Positions 1 through 11,910 of a stretch of 51,557 bases of DNA are shown here, one piece after another; positions within the stretch are counted from its first letter, which is position 1, and the number at the start of each line of letters is the position of its first letter. Origin of the DNA: Astrothelium macrocarpum (lineage: Eukaryota > Ascomycota > Dothideomycetes > Trypetheliales > Trypetheliaceae); NCBI GenBank assembly GCA_021030915.1, contig JAGEMR010000179.1, positions 1 through 51,557 of the forward strand, read 5' to 3'. Both the position numbers and the translations under genes were made by a program. The notes beneath the pieces are model-generated. The model ran no database searches. It had not been told where the DNA came from and worked only from the letters and a program-made list of their open reading frames with translations.

Positions 1-203
1 TGAATGAGATGAAATAATTCGGAGGTGTGGAGGTGGCCCGTTAGGGGGGGTGGTTCGTTACCAGGTACGCCGCCTTACTCCGTGGACATTTTGTCTTCCA
101 ATTCTTACCCTACCGGGTATCACCTTTCTGAAAGCTCGGTACCTTTTCGCATCAGCAATCTTACAAGGCTACCCTTGAGTGGTGTGTTGTGATACCAGAC
201 GAA
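1..203. other. 5' flank of the cation transporter gene
   Basis: No gene is seen here. The stretch should hold the promoter and 5' leader of the gene starting at 204. A GTG at 189 keeps the same frame open but is not a credible start in a fungus. Confidence 0.4.
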
Positions 204-2014
204 ATGGTTGGCAAGCGTCAACGTCCCGAGCTTGTTTCGAATGGCTCAAGTACGCCTGACAAGAAGAATATTAGAGACAGCGACCTGGAGAATGGTTCCG
301 CAGCTGCACATGGCATTGGCGTGCGACGGCGAGTGGCCCCCAAATTCGGCTTTCGCGATGCTGTCAACTATGAAATCGCACAGCAGCGCCGGGATAATTT
401 AAAGAATGCTTTGCTAGAGGGTATCAAGAGTCATCATTTAGATGAGTACAGGAAAAGTCATACGGACTTGAAAAAGATCAAGAACAAAAAGGTCCGCGAG
501 TATTATGAGAGACAAAATGATAGAATCAACGATTGGGCCGAGGTGGACAGCTTGGTCATCGAGTTGAGCGATGATGTTGTCGATAGCTTCAATCCTGATG
601 CGGACCATGATGGAATAGTAGAACGAAGGGGACCGCTCCAGAGGACAGAGGGTGATTTGGAAAGTTTTCTACCGGAAGATGAACGGAAAAAGAGGAGGAC
701 TGATGCCAAAAAAGCGAAATGGGCTGTCAATGTTAGTTTCCTCATGTCCCACTTCTCTTCCTAGTTTACCCGTCTTCTTTAATAGTCCCCAGTCTCTGGA
801 AGGCTGAAGGTCCTTTGCACACGTTTCATCGTATCGTCTGTGAATCTCGACTAACGACTATTGCGACTTTAGATCAATGTGATTGCCAACGTCCTGATCG
901 TCATCGTCAAAGTCATCGCGGCATCTGCTACTGGATCTCTTTCTCTTTTGGCATCACTGGTCGATTCTGTGCTCGATCTTCTATGTACTCTCATCGTTTG
1001 GACGACGAACAAGTTAGTTCAATGGCGTTTGACCTCATTACAAAAGAAGTTCCCGGTTGGGCGGCGACGTCTTGAGCCCTTGGGTATCTTGGTGTTCAGC
1101 ATCATCATGGTTGTTTCATTCCTTCAGATCCTCCAAGAGTCGGTCCAAAAACTACTACCGAACGGCGATCACGAGGTTGCCTCTCTTCCAGCGGTTGCGA
1201 TTGGAGCAATGGCTGGGAATGCTATCGTAAAAGGAATTATTGGCATTGGTTGTTGGCCAATCAAGACTACTCAGGTTCAGGCGCTCGTTCAAGGCAAGTT
1301 TGATACATCTTTTCTTCACCAAATATAAGGATCAAGAAAGTCAAGCGACACACTTGTACTCCAAGCAATCTCATTCCGTACAATATATACAGCGCTTGTC
1401 CTTTCTCTCTTTTATAATATGCTTACACATAACATCTTAGACTGCAAGACGGACGTCTATTTCAACACCGCTTCTCTTCTGTTTCCCCTTCTTGGCCGAG
1501 TCCTTAATGTGTGGTGGCTTGATCCCGTTGGCGCAGCGCTCCTCTCTCTTTATATAATCTACGATTGGGCCGATACCTGTTTGGAAAACATTAACCGCCT
1601 CACCGGCGCTGCCGTACCCGATCGATTGTTGCAAAAGCTGATGCTGTTGGCTTATCGATTTAGCCCAGTCCTGGATGGATACAAAACGTTGACAGCCTAC
1701 CATGCTGGTGACGGAGTTTGGGTAGAGATTGATGTCATTATGGATGAGAATGAAAAAGTTCACCGAGCGCATGATGTTGCAGAAACATTACAATATTGCT
1801 GTGAAGGTATGGTGCTGTTTGAAAAAAATATCGAGTCACGCATAATCACATCCAATTCGCTAATATCATTATAGGACTTGGAGAAGTTGACCGAGCGTTC
1901 GTGACGGTAGATTGTACGTAACACCATCAAGCAAATACATCGAAGTGTTGCTGACGCTAGTCTCTTCTAGATGCCTCACAGGGACCCCTTGGACACGCAA
2001 CGGAGTCAGGATGA
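204..2014 (+). CDS. Cation diffusion facilitator, Mn2+-type metal transporter
   Basis: Five exons are inferred: 204-731, 873-1293, 1441-1806, 1875-1913 and 1971-2014, giving about 465 aa. The first 176 residues are a charged cytosolic domain. Membrane helices follow, then a C-terminal cytosolic domain with the family ending VDRAFVTVDY. The helix after the first intron carries DSVLD and a later helix carries DCKTD. DxxxD in both metal-site helices is the mark of the manganese group, whereas Zn-CDFs have HxxxD; the Mn specificity is therefore inference. Such proteins move divalent metal out of the cytosol in exchange for protons. Intron 2 (1294-1440) starts with GC: only the GCAAGT donor restores the DCKTD frame. 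The other introns are GT-AG. ATG 204 is the first ATG of the open frame. The gene is convergent with the sugar transporter downstream. Confidence 0.88.
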
Positions 2015-2587
2015 CATGTGACATGATCAAAAGCTATAAATCATCCCACTCACTGTATCATATTGGAGATACCCTTGAAGCCCAAAGTACATTAATCTTT
2101 ATCAACTTTTTGAGATTCTGCTTGAACAAACCGTCATTTTTCCATTCATCACAGTCAATTTGTAAAAGCAAAACAAGTTTGCAATCGCCAAACCGCCGAC
2201 AGAGAAAGTTCCCCACTTCTGATGTTTTTACGCAATTCTTTTGTAGTAGCCTCAAATGGGATCCGCCTTGTAAGTGGTACAGAAGACTGCACCTTATGCT
2301 TGGTATTTCTCTATTCCTTGATATAGTATCTCTCTTGTTCCTCAATCATGTCAGCCGACCTCTGATGAAGTTCAGTCAATCGCCGAATTACGAATAAGTC
2401 TGCTCGTGTATTATGAATGAAAACAACGTAGTATAGGATAAATCAAACTGACGAAACACCGTCTTGATATATGGCTTTTGAGTCTCCCACATAATAATCG
2501 AAACAAAATTCACTTCATTAGACTAATCTACATAGCTTCCTTTCTATAGTGAGGAATAGTTATTTATTAATTTCAAGGAAGATGGAT
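2015..2587. other. Convergent intergenic region
   Basis: This stretch lies between two convergent genes and should hold both 3' UTRs. The open frames here show no family resemblance, and I see no RNA gene or repeat. Confidence 0.4.
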
Positions 2588-4420
2588 TCACGGCTCAATC
2601 TTGGGAACCGCTCCATCTTCGCCGTGCAAAATGCCTGTTTTGTCCTCAGTGTACGAGACACTAACCTTGCGCTGTTGTTCAAGAACACTTTGAATGTGCT
2701 CCTCAAGATGGGATTGTCCGACCTTAGTTTGCCAGGGCTTAGGCCCACCGGGTCGGAACATCTCTTCAATTTCTTCAAGTGATTTGCGAGCAGTTTCAGG
2801 ATAGGAAATGTACGCCTGAATTGCGGCACCTATGCAAAGAACGCCGAAAATCTTCAGGCATTAGCTTTCAATTATTGTGCTCATGGATGCGGATACGACT
2901 TACGATAAAGGTCTTCCAAGAAATGTTATGGAATGCAGGGGGTACGAACAGGCCCAGTGCGAAGTTGAAAAGCCAATTCGCTGTTGCCGAGATGCCCATA
3001 CCATACGCACGAGTTTCGAGAGACCAGACTTCCGAGGCATAAACCCATGCAACGGGAGCAAGTGTCAAAGCATAGACGATGATGAGTAGGTAAGAAAATG
3101 CAATGACAACATGGCTAGGTGCGCCCGAAACCGAAATGACAACATTCGCGTTACCCTGTACGCCACCGGGTACATTTACACCATAGCTGCCAAGCACACC
3201 GCCAACGACCAAATGACATATTGCCATACCAATTGCCCCATATATGAGTAGAGGTCGACGTCCGGTGTAATCAATGAAGAAAAAGGTCACAACCGTGAAA
3301 ATGATGAAAAGGGCATACTGAATCCCACCAGATATGAGGTTGACATTGCCAGTCAAACCGGCCATTAAAAACACATAGACGACATAGTAGGTCATTACAT
3401 TTGCCCCAGATAGTTGCTGCCAGGCTTGAACAGAAGCGCCAGCAAATGTACGTTTCCACATGCCCTTGTAGATGAACTTGCGCCAACCGGGAAGAGCGTT
3501 ACGCTCAGCAGCAAGGGTAGTGGTGATTTCCTCCCATTCTGCAATGACCAGGGGATCCGAACGATCTCCATGGGCTTGAATCTTAGCCAGTACGTCGATA
3601 GCTTCTTCGACACGTCCAACTTTGGCCAACCAACGAGGAGATCGTGGTAATAATGGGAAGAGGAGGAGGAGAAGAGCAGCAGGTACAAACTGAATTCCCC
3701 AGGCAGTGCGGAATGAAGCAGTGGATTCAGCAGTCCCGATGAAAGAACAGCCATAGCCGATGAAAAACATGATTAGGATACCAAACTCGATCGCGAGTTG
3801 CTGAATAACGACAATCGACCCACGTTTATCTTTTTTAGCGATTTCAGCAAGGTATACTGGAACCTGAGAAGATGTAATTCCAACACACACGCCGTTGATG
3901 ATTCGCCCAGCAATCAGTTGTCCGACACTCTGCGTGGAAACTTGAACTGCTGTACCGACCAGCCACCAAAGACAGCCAAAAGCGATGGAGTCCCTCCGAC
4001 CGAATTTGTCGGACAGAAAGCCCTACTGAAATCAGCCCGGATCATACAAGACAAGTTATGGAAACTGATTTCTTACTGCAGCGGCTGCACCAATAATTGA
4101 TCCTGCAGCAAGAGCAGAACCTATTGCACCTTGATTCACCCCGTGGGGATTATTAAAATACCAAATGTATTGCTTTGTGCCAACGATCGCTGACATGCTC
4201 GATATGTCAAAACCAAAACTATTGATTGATCAGCTACAAACAATCCGCCAACGTTTGGAAGAATTTGGTTCCGTCAAGCGTCGTCATTCGCCAGTGATGG
4301 TACCAATGCACGATGCTTATTTTTACTTCAACCGATAGGACTAGCTACAACTTACAGCATGCCGCCAAGAGTGGAAATAATGGCAAGAAAATAAGTATTG
4401 TAAATCTTTGGAATCGCCAT
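2588..4420 (-). CDS. MFS sugar transporter
   Basis: Four exons on the minus strand are inferred: 4420-4356, 4218-4077, 4022-2904 and 2851-2588, giving 529 aa, normal for fungal sugar/H+ symporters. In order, the protein shows a first helix running into GGMLFGFDISSMSAI, the loop 2-3 signature GFLSDKFGRR, a central PRSPRWLAKVGR (usually PESPRWL), and the C-terminal PETARKSLEEIEEMF (usually PETKGKTLEE). These place it in the sugar-porter family of plasma-membrane monosaccharide transporters; the substrate cannot be read from sequence. All three introns (137, 54 and 52 nt) are GT-AG, and the reading frame is intact throughout. The start codon is the first ATG before a helix-forming stretch. Confidence 0.9.
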
Positions 4421-5070
4421 GATGATGGGCCACTGAAACAGACAACCACAATTCTGATTAAGAAAATGAAGAAAGATCAAGTCCACTTGAGACAAGGATT
4501 AACGGTACACTGGCTTTTTATAAACCATTTTCATCTCGTTCCCCCGGTAAATGATTGCCCGTTTGCAATGCCGGGTATAGAAGACCGCAGTAAAGTAGAC
4601 AGGGCGGAGCCCCACAGCGGCTCCGCATGAGCGAGAACCAATGACATTATTTTAATCCAACCCTCTCGGGTTAAACGCATTCTTCCACCAATCATGACCT
4701 GCGAGCGTTTAATTTCCAGGATGAGATACGTAAAGGTGTGTTCAAGAGGAGAACCTTGCTGAAAGACCCTGGATTTGGCCAGATGATTCCCAGTTGGGAT
4801 CATTTTGGGGTCTTCCTCCATGTCAGGAACCATAACCGTGGACTCGTGACGCGCAAGTCCAACAGGCATACCATGTGCTTCTGAAGATATCCGATTGTGC
4901 CGATATGCAAACCGCAGAACTCGATCTGAGCTGCAGGATCACGACCAGGACCAGAATCCTTGTAGAGAACATTGCTCTTCCGCTGTACACAGTCCGATCG
5001 GCGATTATTGGGACCAACCATTCTGGCGATCCAATGGCAGCAACATGTTATGCATGAGATAATGCGCCGC
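4421..5070. other. Intergenic region upstream of the sugar transporter
   Basis: The region lies between the transporter start and the stop codon of the peroxin gene, so it should hold the transporter promoter and the peroxin 3' UTR. The open frames seen here on both strands show no family resemblance. Confidence 0.35.
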
Positions 5071-6231
5071 TTATTTTGCAGCTGACCTAGAAGTACTTGG
5101 AAAATTGCGCGCACTGAGCAAAACTCCTTTAATACTTCGTATTTCCTTTTTAACGGAATCGATGGCGTCATCCTTGGTGTTTTTGGATCCGTTATCGGTT
5201 CCATAAATCCCATCGTAGTTGTAGTTGCTGTAATTAAGCACTGGATACGTCAAGGTGTCAAGGTAATGACCCAAATCTTTGACAGTACCCTTATGCTCTT
5301 CAATGGATACTTCCTCGCTTCTTGCATCGTCAAGAAGGTCTGCAATATGTGATCGCATTATTTCGAGCCGCTGTTGATGGCCTGTAACAAGCCCATCTGT
5401 TGCCTTGGTCTTCGCCGCTTCTTCAGCCTCCGCGGTGGATGGTCGCCTGGACAAATTCGGACTGGTCTGAGTACCAAAGTCGCGGTGGTATAGTTCTGTA
5501 GGGTCTGATTCGGCAGCAGAGCCGTTGGAAGCAACATCAATATCATGTTCTGATTGTGCGGTATGTGTCGTCGGAACTGTGGACACGACTTTGCGCAGTC
5601 TCTCGTTGAGCTCTTGGATCTGTGTTTGCGTATGACGAGCAAAATCATGGCGAGCTTCGGTTAAGCTTTCCGTCATTGGTCCAACGATATGTTTGGAGAG
5701 AGTATGAAACGCAGCTACAAGTCCTGCAGTAAAGTATGCCGTATAGAGCAGCCGCTGAGCAGTCACAAAAGGAGGAGGCTTTTGCGAATGTACGAGGAAC
5801 TCGGGATATGTAATGATTGGAGGCACATCCAGAGATGATTGAGCTTGGGACGGTTGATCAGGCGATCCAATGTCTTGAGATGGGGTTTTCTCAGCGACCG
5901 AATCTTGAGGTGCATCGACAAGCTTCTCTATGCTCTCCATATCTACTCCCTTTGACCTCAAAAACTCAATCTTTTTGTCCCTTGAGGCACTTTGCACATC
6001 TGGTTCCTGCAAAAATTGACTAGCTTTTTCTATGATTGAACCGTCATCATCGTCAGAAACACTGCTTCTTGTTTTTGACGAGTCAATTACTCCCACCGAG
6101 TCCTTTCCCTCACTGTGAGAGGGTTTCTTGTGTGTCGGGCTGATAACCTCTGGTTGACTTGAGGACTTGGCGGTACGAAGTAGTTGTTGCTGTGATAGGA
6201 GGCTCGGCGTCGCTTTTGGAGAATCCGACAT
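5071..6231 (-). CDS. PEX14-family peroxin (PEX14 or PEX14/17-type)
   Basis: This is a single-exon gene of 386 aa. Residues about 64-108 match the PEX14 N-terminal helical domain that binds the PEX5 cargo receptor: IIEKASQFLQEP, then KKIEFLRSKG and SIEKLV. A hydrophobic segment around residues 157-180 (LLYTAYFTAGLVAAFHTL) follows a proline-rich stretch and would anchor the protein in the peroxisomal membrane. After it comes a helical, Gln/Glu-rich region likely to form coiled coil (TQIQELNERLRKVV). PEX14 is the docking subunit of peroxisomal matrix-protein import. Filamentous ascomycetes carry both PEX14 and a related PEX14/17 (PEX33) protein. The short PPPF segment and diverged C-terminus leave open which one this is. 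Confidence 0.75.
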   Translation of the reverse strand: MSDSPKATPSLLSQQQLLRTAKSSSQPEVISPTHKKPSHSEGKDSVGVIDSSKTRSSVSDDDDGSIIEKASQFLQEPDVQSASRDKKIEFLRSKGVDMESIEKLVDAPQDSVAEKTPSQDIGSPDQPSQAQSSLDVPPIITYPEFLVHSQKPPPFVTAQRLLYTAYFTAGLVAAFHTLSKHIVGPMTESLTEARHDFARHTQTQIQELNERLRKVVSTVPTTHTAQSEHDIDVASNGSAAESDPTELYHRDFGTQTSPNLSRRPSTAEAEEAAKTKATDGLVTGHQQRLEIMRSHIADLLDDARSEEVSIEEHKGTVKDLGHYLDTLTYPVLNYSNYNYDGIYGTDNGSKNTKDDAIDSVKKEIRSIKGVLLSARNFPSTSRSAAK

Positions 6232-6546
6232 CGTAGTGATGGCCCCTGTACTAGACAGCTATCACTCTGGAAAGAAGATTGCTTTGAGAACGTCATAAAT
6301 GTGGTTGCACTGAAGCAATTGCTTTTCAACAAGACATAGCTTGAAGCCAATGGACCTCGGTTGCGGTAGAGAGTGATGACATAAGCGACCGTCAGCCTGA
6401 TGAGCACTAACAGACACGGCACGTTGAGGGTAAGTTGTTAGAACTGAAGTCGAACAAAAGGCTGAGGCGTAGTGACAGCTTCGGCCCCAGTGGGCTGCTT
6501 ATTATGCCGACAATCTCTATCCATTAACACTCTTTTGCTCGAGGCG

Positions 6547-6678
6547 ATGGCGGACCGGCCGGTCAAGCGGCTGCGTAGGCTCAGCACCGAAAATGACGAC
6601 TCCGAAAGTGCAGACGATTGGATGCCAGAACCAGCCAAAAGCCGCAGTATGAGCGGAGGGGGACCTTCTTTGTCGTAA
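6547..6678 (+). other. Short unassigned ORF upstream of ies2
   Basis: ATG 6547 opens a 43-codon frame with a basic start (MADRPVKRLRRLS), an acidic stretch and a Ser/Gly-rich end. A good GTAAGT donor lies at 6676, inside the last codons. It cannot be an N-terminal exon of IES2: a TGA at 6946-6948 closes the IES2 frame and no AG acceptor lies between it and the IES2 ATG. It may be an upstream ORF in the IES2 leader, the first exon of an unrecognised gene, or chance. The segment 6676-6972 shows no coding signal I recognise. Confidence 0.25.
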
Positions 6679-6972
6679 GTGTTCTACCACCGGTTCCTGA
6701 ACTTGGTCACAGCTGCCTCAATGGGGGTTGGAAATTGTTGGACGCGCGCATCTGCGCCGCAGTCGGTGTTGAAGTTGCAACTGCGAGCAAAGAGAGCCCA
6801 AGTCACATAGAACGGGCGGCGCGGTCGGGTGCAGCTACAATTGCTCTGTTCATTCACTATTTGAACAAACATCCCACTTCCATTCCTCGCTCCCTCCAAC
6901 TTCCTCTCAAGCCTTCATCTCCTCAGTCTCCACCACCCCATTATCTGATTGCAACTTCCCACGTTCCCTAAA

Positions 6973-8334
6973 ATGACGACTCGTCGCTCGACTCGGCTCC
7001 GAATTGGTGGTACTGACACGCCTTGGGCCAGAACGTCCGGGAATCCAAACGCTCGTCCCAGACGAGTCGGAAGCGGCGCATCTCCCATTGCCAGTATTGA
7101 GCGATCATCCAACGAACCTCCAACCGAAGCCACTCGTTCGATTCACCTAAAAGTAAAAGCTCCACCAAGCAAACTGCGTGAAGTTACAAGTGGCGTTGCT
7201 GTCAGTTCGCGAGACTCTCTCGACAGCATAAAGGCTGTAAATGGGCCCCGAAAATCTCGCAGCAAGAAAGCAATAGTAGACGAGTCAAGTGAGGAGGAGG
7301 ATGAAGAGGACGATGCTGAAGGCGATGATGATGAGGAAGAGGAGCAAGATGAGGATGCCGATGGAGATGATGACGACGAAGATGAAGATGCTGACGGTGA
7401 TGTCGATATGGAGGATGCGTACCACAGTTCTATCCATGTCCCGCCGCAGCCAAAGACCTCTGTCACCAAACCCAAGGTAACGATTCGTCGCGCCGAACCA
7501 AGCAATAACGCAAAGAGTGTCGAACAAAGGGAGGCGGACGACGAGGATGAGGATGAAGAACTTTCGGAAATAGACTCACAGGACGAAGACCAAGTCGACG
7601 AACTGGGTGAGGATGAAGAAGGCGTCGAGGATGAAGAGGGGGACGAAGAGGATGCCGAAGGGGATGATATTGACAGCGATGACGAAACTCCAATGGGAAG
7701 TCGGAGTGGCACGCCAGACCTCAGTAAATTGACACGGAGACAGCGTGCCGCATATGAAGAAATGGGTGGCGGTCTTATGGCATTGTCAAATGGTAGGTCT
7801 TCGATCCAACATTCCTCAAGACCTACGCTAATTTTTTTCGCAGAGGCGCAGAAGAAGAAGCATCTTACTGCAGAAGAATATGCGATGCGGAGAGCTGAGA
7901 TGGCCCGACGGAGGAAAAATCTTAGTGAAAAGCGGAACGAAGAGGAAAAGGTACGCTGCCTGCATTTTCTTCTTTACCCTCCGGCTTCACTTTGCATCCT
8001 TCATGTCCAATTCAGCTATGACACTGACAACTGGTAGATGGACACTATCAATCGCCTCCTTAAGAAGCAAGCTCCGAAACGTCGCGGTCGTGTCAAGGAT
8101 GTCAGCAATATGTCTACCATCGGTGCAGTAGCTGAAGACGGTGCTACTCCTGGAGAGGACTCAGCTGAGCCGGAAAGGCCACCGGTCTTGTACACCCGGT
8201 GGATCAATACTACAACGGGTACCATATTAAACGTACCAGAAGAGTGGCTAGGCACTCCTGCTGGAAGGCTTTTCGAGGGTGGTCAGAAGACAGCATCCAT
8301 GGCCTCCAGCCGGATGGTTGAAGAAGTTCTATAA
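6973..8334 (+). CDS. ies2: INO80 chromatin-remodelling complex subunit (IES2/INO80B, PAPA-1 domain)
   Basis: Three exons are inferred: 6973-7792, 7844-7950 and 8038-8334, giving about 407 aa. The N-terminus is basic (MTTRRSTRLR). A long, very acidic Asp/Glu tract covers about residues 103-240. The conserved PAPA-1 region follows, with LTRRQRAAYEEMGGG, AQKKKHLTAEEYAMRRAEM and INRLLKKQAPKRRGR. The C-terminus has YTRWINTTTGTILNVPEEW. Both introns (51 and 87 nt) fall inside the PAPA-1 region, and the joins are in frame. The IES2/INO80B subunit sits on the INO80 ATPase and stimulates nucleosome sliding. The acidic tract is low complexity and gives a mirror-image serine-rich open frame on the other strand, which is not a gene. 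Confidence 0.9.
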
Positions 8335-10782
8335 ACATCATTTGTAATAGATGATGATTCCATCATTTAAGCGCTCATACGGTTCTATCTTACGGAAGTA
8401 TTCCCACGGCAGTGAGGTCAAAATGTGCTCTACGTACAGCCAAGGCCCTTGTGGCTTTCCTCCAGAGCACTAATTGTGCGGATCCGGAACATCTTGGAAA
8501 ATGTGCTGCAGTCAATGAATATTCTTTTTTTCCCGTTCATTCCATACTAGTACCAAATTGATACTCTTGACGCTATTTGACTAGGGCTGTTGTCTTGTCT
8601 CATACAATTTAGGTAATTGTCCGCAATGAGACGCGGGTGCATTTAGTACATAACATGCATGAGGAGAGCGAGGTATCATCCATTTCTTCTGTCTCACTTA
8701 CTTCTCATTCTTTGCTCGTCTAAGGTTCTTTGTTGATCTCTAAAGAAGCTCCAAGTATTTCACAAACGATCGGGTCTTTCTGTCGAGTGCCAAGTGATAG
8801 CAGTGCCAAATTTGCTCCATCAATAGAATCAGTAGCCAGTCTTTGTCTATCATATATCGTCCATATCCGTCAACAAGGCTCCGGCAACGCTCTTTGAGAA
8901 AAGCGATTGGTTATCATCGTATTATTCTCTCCGCCTCCCGCCCACCCCCCAAAGAAAGACGCAATGTGTCATGCTTAATCTTCCCTGAGGAACTGTCGTA
9001 TGGTCCAGGCTGAACAGTTCCAAGCTTAAGATTGCCAAGAACTTTCCGTTCACTGCTCTGGATACCCAGCGATTGTCACCATGACGCAGCTCCCAATGAC
9101 GTTTGAGCTACAGAGGAAGGCAATTTTCATCTTGCCCTTCGAGCATATAGTACCGTTAGAATAGCTATGTTGGATAGCATCGAGGACACAATGTCAGAAT
9201 TCTCTGTAGATAACTCAGTCTGAAAGTAGATAACATGCAAACCGAACTAGTCCTTAATCTAGAGCGTAACGCTCCTTCACTATGTACGTAACAAAGCGCA
9301 AGGTTGCTGGACCTTTTCTCAAATTGCGCAAAGGCTATATCCAACGACATGGTTAGCAGATTTGGAGATGAAAGTGGCGTGAGCACGTTGCCCAATTTCT
9401 GAAGCAACATTGCATACACAGTCAAATCCAAACAATCATCTCGGAAGTTATCGTATTCTTATTTTTGGGCAAGAATAGAACCATCAAGAATGTCCCAGCT
9501 ATACTGGAGACCAGGTAGCCAAAAATCGCGCTCGCCAACTGCAACACCCAACCATTCTATCAGTCGATCATTTAAAAAGAGTACTGCAATAGTTTCTTAT
9601 AATACTTTCACAACTTTTGAGTGTACAGTGATGGTTCCGTAAACATTCAAAATTGCCGCAGCATACTCACATTCCAATAGCGCTGCTCAAGTTATAAACT
9701 GTTCTTTGCTTTTTGACAACAAAACGCTAGGTTGTTTCAATTTACCCCTCACTCTCTCCAAAACAAAAACAATCAGTCTGTTATAACAACAAATTTTGTT
9801 AGCGCATTGAAAAGAAACACTGTCCCATTCCTTTCGTAGGTATTAGTTAACAAACGGCACTTCATGCATCTTCCCAAAGCAACGTCAACTTGCTCATCAG
9901 GTAACAACTCAACACGTTTGGTGGCTTAAGTAAGACGACTAGGTACCCTGTTGTATGACGTCCTGCGTCTGAGATCACCTCCTGGTTCATCAGGCGTTGC
10001 AAAGTACTTGAGACTAAGACGAGTCCTGCTTCAAATGATGTCGCAAAGCTCTGAGTCTAGCTCCAACAACATCGGTGCAAAGGGTCCACATGCATGAACG
10101 TCTCTATACTCAGATTAGCTTCGCCAATCATCCTTCATGAGTGCGAAGGATCTGTTCCCTCTTGCCACTCTCATCAGGCCCGAAACTGGCCTCTGCAGAC
10201 CCGGCACAAATAACAGAATACTTAACTGGCTTTTCAGGGTTAGAACTGGCAGTGAGAGGCAAGTGGTATGGGCTCGCATGGCAAAGCAGAGGCGTGCCTC
10301 CACTCGCGCGAGGGGAACACAGCCTGCAAATCTGTAACCCTCGAACACTGATTATATTCCCTTGCTATCCCGGATCCGCACGCTATGTAGAGAATGACAG
10401 TTCGCCAAGTCCCAGAATTGGCTTTCCAGTCTACGTGATCATCTTCATTTGTGCTTTGGGAAAATGGCTTGCCGAGCCTACTCACTTCTTTTTTCCAGCT
10501 TTCATAGTATCAGTTGATCTTTCCTACAAATTCATTTGTTTCGAACTCGAGCGTCGTGCCGGCCACCGCTCTATCCACTCTTCCCAATACCGTTCACAAT
10601 ATTGCTCGCTTGGCATTCATCGACAAACAACCGGATTCTATAACCTCTCATCTATCAGACTCTTATTTGCCTTCATTTCTCATTTTTGTCCTGCTTACTG
10701 CATAGCCCCAAAGGCTTCGTCTCACTTCTTGACCCACTAGTCCGACGTATGTGCTGTTGCAGGTACGGCTCGTCCGTTCAAG
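8335..10782. other. 2.4-kb gene-poor intergenic region
   Basis: I find no recognisable protein, tRNA or repeat. The longest open frame (10141-10740, +) starts at a GTG and resembles no family; it probably overlaps the leader of the mannanase gene. A CAG/GTACGG sequence near 10761 could be part of a leader intron. A lineage-specific gene or long non-coding RNA cannot be excluded. Confidence 0.4.
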
Positions 10783-11910
10783 ATGTTCGTTACACATACG
10801 ATATGCTTTCTAGCAGGAATACTTGGAGCCAACGCACTTCCGACCTCCTCCGGTAACATCTATCTTTCTATGGCCCAAAAAGCTGCAGGCTCTATGAATG
10901 ATCATTATCTGGATAAAGAAAATGGGTTATACGAAAATCAGTGGTGGAACAGTGCGAACGATCTAACTGCTCTTGCCAACCTCGCTATTCTTGACCCTTC
11001 TTATGAGGCTACTGTTCAGCCAGTCATACACACCGCTTTTGACAAGGCCCCGGAGAGCCAAGGAATCTTAACATTTCAGAATGATTGGTACGATGATGAA
11101 GGGTGGTGGGCATTGCTGTGGATCAGCATGTACGACCTCACAAAAAAGCCCATGTATCTTTACGAAGCCGAAAGCCTCTTTAGGGATATGGCTCTTGCCT
11201 GGCCGACCCCCTGCGGCGGGGGAATATGGTGGGATCGCGCCCAAACTTACGTTGCCTCAATTTCCAATGAACTTTTTCTCAGCTTGGCTGCACATCTTGC
11301 TAATCGAGTCGACAATGACGAAAGTGTGGCTTCATACGTAAACTGGGCCATGAAAGAGCTGAATTGGTTCGAGCACGCAAACTTGATCAACGAATACGGC
11401 AACATCATCGATGGCATCGACCTACATGGTTGTACTCTTAATCATACAGACGTCTTCACTTACAATCAAGGTGTCATCCTCGGGGGTCTTGTCGAGTTAA
11501 ACAAGGCGACTGGTAACGCGTCTCTCCTGACCATGGCTCAAGCCATCGCCGATGCTGCCATGCGTAACCTCACAAATGATAATGGAATACTTCTCGAAAA
11601 GGGTACAAAAGACGAAGGCGCCGCTTTTGCACAATTCAAAGGAATCTTCATTCGAAACCTTCAATTATTGCAGCTGGCCGCTCCAAAGCTGAGGAACGCA
11701 GAATTTATTCGTCGTAATGCGGACAGCATTATTAAAAATGCAATGAACCATGAAAATTACTTAATTGCACCAGTATGGCAAGGGCCATTCAGGGATCCAA
11801 ACCTGGGCGCGCAAGGTTCTGGCTTGGACGCGCTAGTCGCAGCAGCGAGTTTGGCAAATGTGCGTGACCAAGTTCCGACGACGAAGTCCGCCGGCGAAGT
11901 CGAGCCATGA
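10783..11910 (+). CDS. Secreted GH76 alpha-1,6-mannanase-like protein
   Basis: This is a single-exon gene of 375 aa. A signal peptide (MFVTHTICFLAGILGANA) is followed by an (alpha/alpha)6-type hydrolase with several Trp-rich blocks: YENQWWNSANDL, WYDDEGWWALLW and GGGIWWDRAQ. The paired Asp104-Asp105 in WYDDEGWWA corresponds to the catalytic DD pair of GH76. There is no clear C-terminal hydrophobic GPI-anchor signal. The length is near that of bacterial GH76 catalytic domains and shorter than yeast Dfg5/Dcw1, which carry a GPI tail. It may therefore be a freely secreted mannan-degrading or wall-remodelling enzyme. ATG 10783 opens directly on the signal peptide. Confidence 0.88.
   Translation: MFVTHTICFLAGILGANALPTSSGNIYLSMAQKAAGSMNDHYLDKENGLYENQWWNSANDLTALANLAILDPSYEATVQPVIHTAFDKAPESQGILTFQNDWYDDEGWWALLWISMYDLTKKPMYLYEAESLFRDMALAWPTPCGGGIWWDRAQTYVASISNELFLSLAAHLANRVDNDESVASYVNWAMKELNWFEHANLINEYGNIIDGIDLHGCTLNHTDVFTYNQGVILGGLVELNKATGNASLLTMAQAIADAAMRNLTNDNGILLEKGTKDEGAAFAQFKGIFIRNLQLLQLAAPKLRNAEFIRRNADSIIKNAMNHENYLIAPVWQGPFRDPNLGAQGSGLDALVAAASLANVRDQVPTTKSAGEVEP

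Noticed and set aside
1912..2397. Open frame overlapping the 3' end of the metal transporter
   Set aside because: It starts inside the last intron, has no homology, and overlaps the supported final exon in another frame.
7143..7712. Long serine-rich open frame on the minus strand opposite ies2
   Set aside because: It is the mirror image of the GAT/GAG/GAA-rich acidic tract of IES2; codon bias of the tract keeps the antisense frame open.
10141..10740. 199-codon plus-strand frame before the mannanase gene
   Set aside because: It starts at GTG, has no family resemblance and reads like random sequence; probably mannanase leader.
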